Shown one piece after another: positions 1 to 14,247 of a stretch of 64,000 bases of DNA. Source of the stretch: Denticeps clupeoides (taxonomy: Eukaryota > Chordata > Actinopteri > Clupeiformes > Denticipitidae). The position numbers and the translations under genes are program-made. The stretch is from contig NC_041710.1 in the NCBI RefSeq assembly GCF_900700375.1, positions 23,151,557-23,215,556 of the forward strand. The letters are read 5' to 3'. How positions within the stretch are numbered: the first letter of the stretch is position 1; every line of letters begins with the position of its first letter. A model generated the notes under the pieces. The model was not told where the DNA came from and made no database searches. It saw only the letters and a list, made by a program, of their open reading frames with translations.

Positions 1-690
1 GAGCCGAACACCGACAACCGGCGGCGGTCCGGCGCACAGACGGGCGTTCGCCAGAAACCCTCACAACCCGCTCACGGCGCCGAATTCGTTCCCACGTGAC
101 ACGCGGTTTCGCCATAAGTTGCCGAACTCGGCTAGCCTAGCCGGCCGCGGACGTCCAAGATGGACGTTGGAGAGCCCAAGACCGGGCCGCGCTCGGAAGG
201 CACCCGAACCCGAGACCGGGTGACCGGAGACGAGCCTCCGTTACCCCGTGCGGTCCAGCGCGACAGTAAACCGGCAAGTTTACACGGTGCTAGCGGTAGC
301 CGCTCGTCAGATGGAAATTACGGCAAAAAAAAAAACACAATGCCGAGCGCAAAAAAGCTCGTCTCTGCTTTACACCGCGCCTGGGATTTTTAACTAAATA
401 AATAAAGCCGATAAGCAAAACGTGGTAAGTTAGCTGTGCGTGACGCTAGCCGGCTACAGCTGCAGCGTGTCCCGTCGCCACCAAAGTTGGCATCCCACGG
501 AACCAGGGGGGGGGGGCGAGTTGATAAAAAAAAATAAAAATAATAATAATAAAAATGATTTCTGATCGGGGGTTCGCGTAAGGCCTCACCTGGTCCTCAA
601 TGACGACGATCATGGTGGTGGGTCTGGCGCGCCGGTCCGATGTTCCCGTGGATTGAAGCGGTACGCGGTCTGTCATGCGGGGCTTTTAAC
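1..690. promoter_or_regulatory. CpG-rich island at the left edge
   Basis: CG dinucleotides are dense here and then almost vanish right of position 750. The island contains the small minus-strand exon at 590-676, so on that strand its left part would be the start of intron 1. A plus-strand ORF at 160-393 shares the island but shows no family likeness and is not called. A donor-like site (GTGGTAAGTT near 422-431, plus strand) leaves open a plus-strand noncoding transcript. Confidence 0.4.
590..676 (-). CDS. First coding exon of an unrecognised gene (partial)
   Basis: An ATG opens a 29-codon reading frame (MTDRVPLQSTGTSDRRARP, then TTMIVVIEDQ) ending exactly at a strong donor, GACCAG|GTGAGG, on the minus strand. 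The exon lies in a CpG-rich stretch (about 1-700) typical of a housekeeping promoter, and the rest of the gene must lie left of the window. I do not recognise the protein; the short exon is basic and polar and shows no signal peptide or domain. The start is the only ATG in frame before the exon, preceded by a GC-rich leader. It could instead be a chance ORF in a CpG island. Moderate to low confidence. Confidence 0.4.
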
Positions 691-1555
691 GCTCTGCAAA
701 GCCCTGCCCCTCTACGCCACTACACCACTACTACACTACTAATCACATGTTGCAAATGCCCTCTAGCGAACAACTGAGTTCAATGTGAATTTGATGCATT
801 GTATTTCTGTGCTACTCGTATATTAAAAAGAAAAAAAAAAGAATCCGAAATCGACAATGACACTGTAAACTGCACTATAAATTAAAAATACCCGTTTAGA
901 TAAACCTTCAGAATTGGTTCATATGTAAAATCATGCTTAGGCAACACGCGTTAACATGCAAGTTCTTTCCTCTCAAAAGACTTTAAATGTACAACAGTTT
1001 CCCTCGGGAATTGTTCCTCCAGGTGCTGCTCTAATGAAATTCTGTCCCCTCTCTTTCATATCCTGCCCTGATTCACATCAAGGGGAGCGATAGGGTTGCC
1101 GGGGTAACGAGGCACACATCAGAGTCGAGAGATTCTAATCAAGGTATGGAGATTCCAGCCAGGCTTTCATTCCCGACAAAGGCTCCAAAATGAGCACGGG
1201 GCTGCTACCAGGCTCCTCCGTTATTGCGGCATGCAAAGAAAAGAAAAAAAACGTACAGCCATCCAATGCATACCCATTATCATTTATTTTAAATGCATAT
1301 AAGTATTAAAGCCTGCAAAAACACCCAACATTATGTTGGTTAATGTAAAGTATAGTGATCAATAAGTAAGTAGGATAACTGTGTAGTGTTGTAGGCTGAT
1401 GTTACAGGAGAATTTTATTTTAAAACTTGCCTTATTTCAGTAAATTAAGCACATAAACAATTAAAAATGTCTGCAAGTATAAAAAAAAATGATTAAAATA
1501 AATCCCATTAGAACCTTTTTGGATAGGAAAATATTTTTGGTGAATGATGTCTCCG
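690..1555. other. Intergenic, 3' flank of ptgr1
   Basis: No coding exon seen. The stretch is AT-rich. On the minus strand an AATAAA (plus-strand TTTATT at about 1414-1419) lies 140 bp past the ptgr1 stop codon and is the likely polyadenylation signal of that gene. Another such hexamer lies near 1280. Confidence 0.4.
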
Positions 1556-4973
<3,418 letters not shown>

Positions 4974-5088
4974 GTTGCTCCGAGTCCACGAAAGAATGAG
5001 CGCAGGGGCGTGTTCGTGTGCAGAGGACTGACGTTGTGCAAATAATACCAATAAAAGGCGGATTAAAAATTATTAGAAAGATCACGTG

Positions 5089-5361
5089 TCAAGGTCTGGT
5101 TGCAAGAGCCCGTGTAAAATCTACACCTTCAGGCTGCAACCGTAACTCTTCCGGTTTTGCCATCCAGAAATACTTTTGTAATATTTCGCAACATTCCAAC
5201 TCTACAGTTACCATTAAACGCGTGCCGGGAAATACGATGGGCTGCTTCGGGGTGCTTTCGTCCCCCTCGGGCTTGTCGCGCTCGGCTACTTGTGGAATGT
5301 ATTTGCTCTGACACGATTTCAGGGCAGAGAGCAGCTCTAGAAAAATGTCCTGCCCAGTCAT
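5089..5361 (-). CDS. Unrecognised 90-codon ORF upstream of ptgr1
   Basis: Reading from ATG (MTGQDIFLELLSALKSC) the frame runs 90 codons to a stop, just upstream of ptgr1 on the same strand. The first 50 codons have a gene-like composition with amphipathic leucines and a charged, proline-containing middle (KPEGDESTPKQPIVFPGTR). A possible donor, ATG|GTAACT, after codon 50 means it could be a first exon rather than a complete gene, or an alternative 5' exon of ptgr1. I recognise no family. A plus-strand ORF of similar size overlaps it, so chance is a serious alternative. Confidence 0.3.
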   Translation of the reverse strand: MTGQDIFLELLSALKSCQSKYIPQVAERDKPEGDESTPKQPIVFPGTRLMVTVELECCEILQKYFWMAKPEELRLQPEGVDFTRALATRP

Positions 5362-5420
5362 CCTGACTTTGTAACACAGCGACACAGAACAAAGGATGAC
5401 GAGTGCAATTAAACACAAGC

Positions 5421-5574
5421 ACTTACATTTACGGCATTTATCAGACGCGCTTATCCAGAGCGACTTACAACCAGTAGTTACAGGGACAGTCCCCCCCTGG
5501 AGAGAGTCTTGTATAGTAAGTGGGATTTGAACCCGGGTCTTCTGAGTGTGTTACCCGCTAGGATACTACCACCC
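5421..5574 (-). repeat. tRNA-derived SINE (family A)
   Basis: Minus-oriented copy: read on the minus strand it starts with GGTGGTAGTATCCTAGCGGG, contains a B-box-like GGGTTCAAATCCC, the GGGACTGTCCCTGTAACTAC core and a tail complementary to TTTATCAGACGCGCTTATCC. The middle is shorter than in the copy at 36290-36478. Confidence 0.85.
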
Positions 5575-7549
5575 TTGCACATACAAGCACATATAAACGT
5601 CACTCGGATGCAAAATCAATCATAATTGGCTACATTACTAAAGTCGTAGTTATTAATTGCAATTATACTTTACCGTACATGGATAATGTAAAAAATATAA
5701 TAATAAAACTCGAGCGAGAGAATCTAAACTCCCTCTGGCTGCGTACTGTCAATGTGTGACGGGATGCAAGGAACACCGGTTCTGGACTGAAGTCGCTCCT
5801 GTTCTGGCGTTTTACATTCAGCCACTAGGTGGCGACAGCGCGTTGAAAAGAAGACGGAGGTGGAGAACCTCCACTGTGGGGTTATCTGTGGAGGGTTCAC
5901 AGAACCCAGGTGCTGACAGCTAGTCTCTGGATGGCTTTTTATGTGGACGCTGATGTGTGCAAAAACGGATCTCGCAGCAGCGTTTAGAAAAGCCCAAAAC
6001 CGAACTCACATATGGAATATTTGCACATCTACTCGTTATATATAATTTATGTTTACATATAAATATATATAAATATATATTTCTTCTCTTTTGTAATATT
6101 GTGGTCAACCGCAGACGCATTTCACTACATATCATACCGTGTATGACTGTGTACGTGACAAATAAATTTAAACAAATTAATTTGAAATAATACCTGCTTG
6201 AAAGTAGTTATTTGGTAAGGCACCATTGATGAATTGGGTTTGTTGGTGGCTGAAAAAAAAAATAATAATAATAATAATAATAAACTGCACAACAGCAGAC
6301 AGACAGCACCTCAGAATTTTTTGTAAGCTTGTAGGTTTCGATAATTTGTACAGTTCTGTCATATTGAGCTGACTTCAGGATAAATATATAGGAAACTAAG
6401 TTGTATAACCTAATCACCTGACAAAGAATAGTTTTCTTGTCCATCACACGCTGTATGTTTTTCTCTTATTTGCCTCAAGCAGTTTTATTTTAATCCAGGC
6501 TTATTGAATTCATTTAGGTCAGGGCTCTTTCTGTCACTAAGCTCTCTGTATAAAGACTTACTGTATTTCCCCTGTTTGATTTTGTGCCAGGAAGGAAAAT
6601 GCAATGTGCTTCTTTTGCCAATTAGATAATCTGTTGTGAGACCATCATTGGATCTTCTTTGGTGAAAGGGCTTTTTTTCTAGGTAAATGTATCAGAGAGA
6701 ATCTTTTATAAACATATAATTTGTAAGCATAGTTACTGCATAAACTATTTTAATTCCTTTGGCAAATTACTGTATAAACTAAAAGCAAAACAGGAATCAA
6801 TGTTCTCACATTACGATTACAGAAAACAAGCACGCAATCCAGTCACCAACTATCCAGTTCTAAAAAGGTCAAGAAGATTTTAAGGCGATGAAGAAAAAGG
6901 CATACACAGCATATTATATTAAGTTGTCCAACAGAATACAGCATGTTGAATGTGTAGACATGCAGCGATCAAGAAACAACAGTAGCTGTATTATGAAATC
7001 TCACCTGAAACGAAAAAAAATGTGGTTTTGTACATTCTAATTTGAAAAGAGGCACCTAATTTAAAAGAGACTATTAGTGCAGGGGTTAAATTAAATTGAA
7101 CTTAATGATGTAAGTATTTTTTTCTTTAAATTAAAAAAAAAAAAACTTCACCAGACTGCAATTGTTTAAAAATGAAATGGTGTATGACAGTCGCTGAATA
7201 AAACATGTATCTAAATGAAGCACTAAAAAGTATGCACCTTAGATATCAATACTGTTTTCGAATGTACGTAACACTTTTTATACAATACACCATATCAAAT
7301 AAACATATATTATGAATAGAATAGTATATCATCATGATTTAACTACATGTTACTCTAATGTTGTTTTTGGTACTTAAAATATCCCTAGCTGAATGCTTTA
7401 ATGGCAAGCTATCTTTATATTGTATTCATTTATAAGTCCAGTATTCAGATCTCCACAATCCCCTCCTTTTCTGTTTTTCCAAGTGACATCACAGTTTGTG
7501 GCTACAACTATCGGTCATTATGCATGGCTGAGGCACAATGGCTGCTAGG
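5575..7549. other. Intergenic between ptgr1 and faah2
   Basis: AT-rich, no supported exon. Contains a near-consensus CTCF motif at about 5822-5836, a TA-rich patch near 6057-6080 and an AAT microsatellite at about 6261-6284. ORFs here are short and simple-sequence driven. Confidence 0.5.
5822..5836 (+). promoter_or_regulatory. Candidate CTCF-binding motif
   Basis: CCACTAGGTGGCGAC agrees with the vertebrate CTCF core (CCASYAGRKGGC type). It stands between ptgr1 and faah2, a plausible insulator position. Sequence match only; occupancy is not shown. Confidence 0.5.
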
Positions 7550-10500
7550 TTATGTAGTTTTAGACGCTTCTGAGGACCCGGGTTCTCTCCAGCCACCAAA
7601 AGCTTTCTCAAGGAACTGAGCAGTGGCCAAGCAGAGATGATCCTGCATCTTCCCAGCGACCACCTGCACACCTAGAGGTAAACCCTCAAAGCTTAGGCCC
7701 ACTGGACACTGGCTTACAGGCAGGCCCAGGATGTTGAAGATGGCTGGGAAACAATTTTAAGAAATAAAATTAAGAAATAAAATATGCATAAAGGGGTAGA
7801 ATATAGGAGAGCAAACAGTCATCTTAAAAGTACAGTCTCTTAGACATTTACAGCATTTATCAGACGCCTTTATCCAGAGCAACTTATTTACTAGTAGTTA
7901 CAGGGACAGTCCCCCCCTGGAGCAACTTAGGGTTAAAGGTCTTGCTCAGGGACACAATGGTAGTAAGTGGGATTTGAACCTGGGTCTTCTGGTTCATAGG
8001 AGAGCGTGTTACCCAATAGGCTACTACCAACCATCTTAGTTGCCTGCGTTCCTATGGGTATGAGTATTATGAACACAAACACTGGATAATAATTCCACAA
8101 TAATTACCTTATTTGTCCTTGGATATGAGGATGACTGAGTAACATTTAGATTGAACCAATATAATTTAATTAGACAAAAAAGCATACATACCTGTGTAAG
8201 AGAAGTTGAATGGGGTGAAAAGAGGATGGTGATGCTTTGGGGCCAGATGGGGGTGGGAGGGGTACAGAAGAACCCCATTTGTTCCCAACAGCTCTTCTAT
8301 CTCTTTCTGCAGTGACTCCTTCTGCTGCAGGATGAAGGGTGAGGGCTTGTTGCTCTGCAGCATTTCAGCTACAGCCAGGCCTAACAAAAATTAGACATGA
8401 TAAGCAAACCTATGAAGAATTATATTTATTTTAAAAAATCTACAGTGGTGCTGTTTTTTTTAAATATATATAGTTTCTAGAGCAATCACTAGTCTCAATT
8501 AATAGCATTTTCAACAAAGGATCTGTATTTTTCCATTGTAGCTCATGCTCTGCCCTCTTTAGATTAGTCTCAATCTGATTCATCTAAGCAATAGCATTTT
8601 AAATACTATATTTATATTCCTTATGTGTCATTGCAAACACACACACACAAACTTACCTATGGCAGCCAGGGTGTGAGAGGAGCATCTAAATACCCATTTG
8701 AACAGCTCCCACAGAGGCCACACCTTGTTGCCATTGTCAGCCATTAGCTCAGCAAACGTTGTGGGTGGCTGTTACATATACATACAAAAAGGAATCAATG
8801 TGCTATGAAACAAAACAGCAGTGTAAAAAATACAAAGGCTTAATGTTGGGTGAAAGAATTAGAACATGCTACATCTGGACTGTACCCACATTAAAGGCTA
8901 TTTATCAGTCTGAGCACACAGACCTTTCCATCTTTGTCTGGTGAGGACATCATCATTCCCCATATCTGGAAGGAGTGTTTGAGCTGTGGTAGACGCAGCT
9001 CCTGAACTTCGACTCCCAGGTCCGCCTCCAGTTTCTCCACTACCTGCAGATGGTTTGAATGCATAATGAATCGCCTATTTAATACAGTATTTAATGTAAG
9101 TCAGACGCATTTTGAATGCAGCTGGAACTGTTGTATGTGACATGGCCCTCTCACTCACTCACTCACTGTCCAGGCACAAACATGGAGAGAGCATGTAAAC
9201 TCTGAACAGGGAACTCACAACCTTGGAAGTGTGAGGACACTTTGCTAACCGCCACGCCTTCTGTAACATGGCCATTCACTTGATTTCAAGTTGATGACAC
9301 AAAAACCCTACACAGTCCACCAGCCAGCTAGTCGTACCCTCCTCTGAGCCTGCAGCAGCTGTGAATCCACGGGTGAAACAAGAGCAGAACCATTATCATG
9401 TGGAATGGAGAAGAACTTCAGTCTCTTTAGATCCACTTCAGATGACAGAGGCAACCTACAGAAAGTGAATGTGGTTTTATTTATGCCAATATTGGCCATG
9501 GTTTGCACAGGTTGTTGGTCCAACTACCTCTCGGCATTAGGACCTGCCATGATTTTCAGCATTGGCAGCAGATCTTCAGCATAGCGGCACATAGGGCCTG
9601 TGCTGATGAAGCCTGGCTGTTGTCCTGAGGGTGGTGGGTGCTGGCCCTCGTTTGAGACAATGCCTATATCACATGCATGAATATAAATATAATTATACAA
9701 TATTTACTCATTTCCATAATAAAAAAAAAAAATTGTTTACTCGCCTGGGGTAGGTTTGTGTCCAAAGATTCCATTGAAAAAACAAGGCATACGGATGCTG
9801 CCCCCAATATCAGACCCCACTCCAATCACCGAAGCCCCTGCCCCCAATATGCTGCCTTCACCTCCTGATAGACCAAAAATAATAGTATGAGAAATGGACA
9901 GTCAAAATGAGAAAATTAGTACAAATGCTAATTAATAACAGTGGCATTACTGACCCGAGCTGCCTCCTGCTATCCTGCCAAAGTCATACGGGTTACATGT
10001 GATGCCATAGATGTTGTTGTGGGATTCCAGCCACATGCAGAGCTCACTGCAGTTTGTCACACCCAGCGGAATACCCCCTGCCCGCTTCAAAAGGGCCACA
10101 CTAGGGGCATCGTTTGTGGAAATCAGTCCTTTCCTTGAGATCAGCCCTGTGGAGTTCGGCATACCTTGAAAGAAAAGGTGGGACTTTCAGCACTTAAAAG
10201 TAATTTTAAGTAATTCATTAAAACAATTCTTATTTACCCCATAAATTAGGATGGGGGTGAAAACATCCTAACTTTTATCTGTTCGAATGATCATACTTGT
10301 TTTTTTACGTTCTTCTGAACCTTGCACTTTGGACTGCATGCAAGTATTGCATAAACATAAAATAGCCAATCATATAAAATGTAATATACTGATTACCCTG
10401 TAAGCAAAAGGACTCTTTGACAGTGATAGGAACACCTAACAGAGGAAGTCTGTCCTCCAACACGTCTTCTCCTCCAGTCTCTTCCTCAATGAGCTTATCC

Positions 10501-12378
10501 ACCTGAACAGCCTCCTGCAATGCTGCAGAAAACCTGAGACAGACAAACATTGCTTTAAATATTCTCTAGATATTTGCATACTTATATTCTAAAATGGCAA
10601 TTCAAATTGTGCAAAAAGTCAACAAACTCTCTCCCGCACACACACACACACAAATATGTAAATATTCACATATACAGTGGGGCAAAAAAAGTATTTGGCA
10701 GCCACATATTGTGCAAGTTGTACCACTTAAAAAAATGACTGAAGTCTGTCATTTTCATCATAGGTGCTCTCCAACTGTGAGACAGAATGTAAAAATAATG
10801 GTGCAGAAAATAAGTATTGGGGCAATAGTAATAGTTAACCTTAGTATGTAACCTTATTTGGCAATGACAGAGGTCAAACGTTTCCTGTAGGTCTTTACCA
10901 GGTTTGCACACACTGTAGCTGGTATTTTGGCCCATTCTTCCATGTCGCTGGACACAGATTCTCTACTGGATTGAGGTCTGGAGACTGGCTAGGCCAATCC
11001 AGAATCTGGTAATGCTTTTTACATAACCAGTCCTTTGTTACCCGGGCTGTGAGTTTGGGATCATTGTCATGCTGGAACATCCAGCCACGTTTCATATTCA
11101 ATGTTCTCACTGATGGAAGGGGGTTTTGCCTGACATCTCATAATACATGGCCCCATCATGTGACGTAGGGTGCTACTAATAGTAACCTTTGTTACTGTGG
11201 TCCCAGCTCTTTTCAGGTCATTGACCAGTTCTCCCTGTGTAGTTCTGGGCTGTTTCCTCACCATTCTCAAAATAATTTCTACCCCACAAAGTGAGATCAT
11301 GCATGGAGCCCCAGAATACCCATAATTGGGAGGATATATGAGCTTCTTAAAGAATAGTTAACATGTCTATGAGGGTCAGAATTCTTGCTTGTTTGTAGGT
11401 GCTAAATACTTGAACCATTTAAAAATCATATAGTGTGATTTCCTGTACATATGATGAAAATTACAGACCTCTCTCATCTTTTTAAGTCAGACAACTTGCT
11501 TAATCAGTGGCTGCCAAATACTTTTTGTCCTGCTGTACATACATATACAGACCTATCTTTAACCATAGCATTGATTAGTGGGTTGACTTCTTGAATTCGG
11601 TCAATGTAGGCCTGCACCACCTCTACACTTGTCACCTGGGGAGGCAGACACACATAGACTTTTTGACCCTTTACATTAATGCACACATTACTTCACATTA
11701 GAATGCTCTGTTAAAGCTATTTGTTTATGTTTAAAAATGCATCAGCACATAAATAAATGCATGAAAGCATGCAGAGGGAACAAGAGGTGTCTCTGAGAAG
11801 TGTAACATTGCCTGGTGTTCGTGACCTTTGAACAGCTCAGGAACATTCCGGGCAAATGTGGCACTGTGCCACCATTGTCAAAAACACTCATCGTCTCTGG
11901 AAGCTGTACTAAAGACAACTTCGAGTAAACATTCATAGGTTTCACAGTAATTGCGTTAACGAGAATAATAAAAATAATAATGGAAAAAGACCATGTGCAG
12001 GTCTATGATGTGTTGAACTACATCTCCCAGAATCCCCCGAAACTGTCAACTTGCTGTATCCTTTAAGCGCCAACTATTTCACTGAGCCGCTAAACTAAGT
12101 TGTCTGCTAATTAACACAGGTTATACAGAACACTCTCTAAATATATACGTGGCTGTGGTTATTTAAAATAAAATAAACCTCTCTCCCACCTCTCTGCGCC
12201 GGATCATCCGAGCGAGCCGCATCGCGGGGACCTTCAGGAGAGGGTTGGTGATTGGTGGGAGTCGCGCAGACCGCTCAGGCTCTCGTACGGCGGCGATCAT
12301 CTTGAAAATGGTGAAGAGCATCCCCATGAACCCGCGCAGAGCCCAGGCTAGGAGCCGCTCAAGCCGATTCAGCGCCAT
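7550..12378 (-). CDS. faah2: Fatty-acid amide hydrolase 2
   Basis: Membrane-anchored amidase-signature serine hydrolase that cleaves fatty-acid amides such as oleamide and anandamide. Exons in transcript order: 12190-12378, 11553-11635, 10397-10533, 9955-10164, 9745-9864, 9528-9663, 9338-9455, 8924-9043, 8657-8768, 8192-8380, 7550-7743; 1608 bp, 535 aa (human about 532). All phases agree. The Ser-cisSer-Lys triad is present: Lys130 in PITVKES, cis-Ser205 in GGSSGGE, nucleophile Ser229 in [11 protein letters not shown] hydrophobic N-terminal segment (about residues 8-25) fits a membrane anchor. The start MALNRLERL matches the family; an in-frame ATG 27 codons upstream is less likely. The intron after exon 5 has a GC donor (CCCCAG|GCGAGT). 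Intron 2 holds a Tc1 remnant. The C-terminal tail after GGW ([12 protein letters not shown]) is longer than the mammalian one. Confidence 0.95.
7841..8032 (-). repeat. tRNA-derived SINE (family A), near full length
   Basis: Minus-oriented copy with A box (TAGCCTATTGGGTAACAC on the minus strand), B box (GGTTCAAATCC), the CCCTGAGCAAGACCTTTAAC middle and the GGATAAAGGCGTCTGATAAA tail. Lies in the last intron of faah2. Confidence 0.9.
9152..9262 (-). repeat. SINE-like repeat (family C), fragment
   Basis: Minus-strand reading gives a head with a tRNA-like GTTGTGAGTTC segment followed by the AGAGTTTACATGCTCTC body that also occurs in the copy at 13545-13825. Diverged and truncated. Lies in the faah2 intron between exons 7 and 8. 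Confidence 0.55.
10675..11535 (-). mobile_element. Tc1/mariner-like DNA transposon, internally deleted
   Basis: Flanked by TA on both sides and bounded by imperfect inverted repeats: CAGTGGGGCAAAAAAAGTAT at the left and, on the other strand, CAGCAGGACAAAAAGTATTT at the right, both continuing into GGCAGCCAC. Minus-strand fragments of a Tc1 transposase are readable, including [11 protein letters not shown] and [14 protein letters not shown] from the DD34E catalytic region. At 861 bp it is well short of the roughly 1.6 kb of intact elements and cannot encode transposase. Sits in faah2 intron 2. Confidence 0.9.
12017..12035 (+). promoter_or_regulatory. Candidate ZNF143/Staf (SBS) motif at the faah2 promoter
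   Basis: ACTACATCTCCCAGAATCC (from 12017 or 12018) is a close match to the ZNF143 site ACTACAATTCCCAGMATGC. It lies about 155 bp downstream of the first coding exon of faah2, inside intron 1. ZNF143 sites are usually promoter-proximal, so it probably marks this promoter. Confidence 0.5.
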
Positions 12379-12650
12379 TCTGTACGGACATAAGAGCGAC
12401 TTCCTCATCCCCAGCATGCACCGCGCAGAGGCTGTTTTACTGTCGAAACTGACTTTCATTGCTCGAGTTCATCTGATCTGAGTTCTGAGTTTACTTGATT
12501 ATTGATATTTCCATTGAAGGCCCGCGTATAAAAACGCTGTACTACGATTGGGAAGTGATGATTCTCTACAAGATCCTTGATTTCAACACACAACCTATGG
12601 TGTTTACATACAGTATTCAGACGGTTCACGGTGAAACATTTGAAAAGTGA

Positions 12651-12830
12651 AGTGATTGTGAAACACTGCAGCACAGCACACGGTGACACAATGAAATGTG
12701 TCCGCCTCTTTTAACCATCACCCGTGGTGAGCAGTGAGCAGCAACGAAAAGGTCTGTGGGGACTCGAACCAGCAACCATCTGATTATGGGTCTGTTTTCT
12801 TAGCCGCAGGCCAACCACCTGGCGCCCCTG
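12651..12830 (-). repeat. tRNA-derived SINE (family B), partial
   Basis: Minus-strand reading: degraded head, B-box-like GGTTCGAGTCC, then the family B tail ending in the CCGTGTGCTGTGCTGCAGTG segment. Lies upstream of faah2. Confidence 0.75.
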
Positions 12831-13360
12831 CTCAGCCCTGCACCTTACTCTACATAAATAAACTTTACTTCACTCGACTTACTTTCACCTCATATCAGGC
12901 CCTTGCAGACATGGGCTTTTTATTCTGTTACTCTTATTGTCTATATGTGAGGATGAACTGAATTAGCACAACCAGAAAACCTCAGACCATTGGCCATCTG
13001 AAACAGGTCAGTTTTATTCGCTTGATGAAACATGACATGAGATTGAGGAACAAATAAAACAAAGTGAGACAATTATTGCAGGTGCTGCACTTTGACAATA
13101 AAATAACCATAAAATAGGGTGTTTCATTCAGTACATCCGCACCAACCACAGTTGCCAACATGAAATGCAAAGCACACAGATATTCTGGTCTGCTTGACAT
13201 TAGACGTAATTAGATCAGTCACCAAGCTAATGGGACAAAGCCCCTATCTGTCTTGCCAGATACAGGATATTACCCTCAAGAGGCCAATATCTGTTTGTGG
13301 GTTTGTTGGTGTCTTTTATTTGTTATGTCATTTTGCCTATACTTTGAAAAACATTTACAG

Positions 13361-13500
13361 GGTGGTACTACCATTGTGTCCCTGAGCAATACACTTAACC
13401 CTAAGTTGCTCCAGGGGGGACTGTCCCTGTAACTACTGATTGTAAGTCGCTCTGGATAAGGGCGTCTGATAAACGCTGTAAATGTAAATGTAAATGTAAA
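13361..13500 (+). repeat. tRNA-derived SINE (family A), 5'-truncated
   Basis: Starts inside the body (TACCATTGTGTCCCTGAGCA) and keeps the whole 3' part, ending in repeated TGTAAA units after GGATAAGGGCGTCTGATAAA. The A and B boxes are missing. Confidence 0.85.
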
Positions 13501-13544
13501 TTTAATAAAAACATTCTGAAAAATGTATTATATAATAAAACAGT

Positions 13545-13825
13545 GAGGCTGCATGGTGGCATGGCAGTTAGTGATCTGGCCTCACACCTCAGAGGTTGTG
13601 AGTTTCAAACCTGGCTCAGAGAGTTTGCATGCTCTCCAGTGTTAACACGGGTCTCCCGCCATCCAAACGTCATGCACATTAGACCAACTTGCACCTCTGA
13701 ATTGTCTGTAGGTGTGAGTGTGTAAGGGAATGGTGTGTGTGCACCCTGGGTGAATCTTCACCCTAGGCCCAACATCCCAGGCAGTAACAGGACAAAGCAG
13801 TTATGGATAGTAAGCGAGTGAGTGT
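13545..13825 (+). repeat. SINE-like repeat (family C)
   Basis: Head with a tRNA-like arrangement (GGTGGCATGGCAGTTAGTG then GAGTTTCAAACC), followed by a body seen in many fish genomes: GAGTTTGCATGCTCTCC, CATGCACATTAGACC, AATTGTCTGTAGGTGTGAGT and GTGCACCCTGGG. Strongly diverged, so probably old. Confidence 0.65.
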
Positions 13826-14247
13826 TTTAGTGTACACTTTGGACACCTACAAGAAACTTGGCAGACCCTATGCAGTACTTCCACAAGCCCTCTAGAGGTC
13901 GCCAGACCCCGTTGAGGTTACATGTACAACTTTATGTACAAGTTGTGTGTGGTCTAGTCACACATGCAAATGCTGATTTGTATATGTGTTTTTAACAACC
14001 CTTCTGTTTAGTGCCTGTTCCCTGACATCAATTATTAGGCCATTACAAAACTGATTCAATGGTTGATTGGACCCAGCACTAAACCACCGGATGCTTCCTT
14101 TTACCGTTTCTAACCCAGAAGTGTCCAACAATCTGAAATATTTCAAATGTAGTTTCTGAGAGTCCATCCACCAGACCATCAGACTGCTGAATCTGTCCAC
14201 AATTGATCAATTAGCCTTTCACCACATTTTGCCCATCCATGCACAAT

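Noticed and set aside
160-393. 77-codon plus-strand ORF in the left CpG island
   Set aside because: Arginine/proline/serine-rich composition typical of CG-rich noncoding DNA; no family likeness and no clear splice partner.
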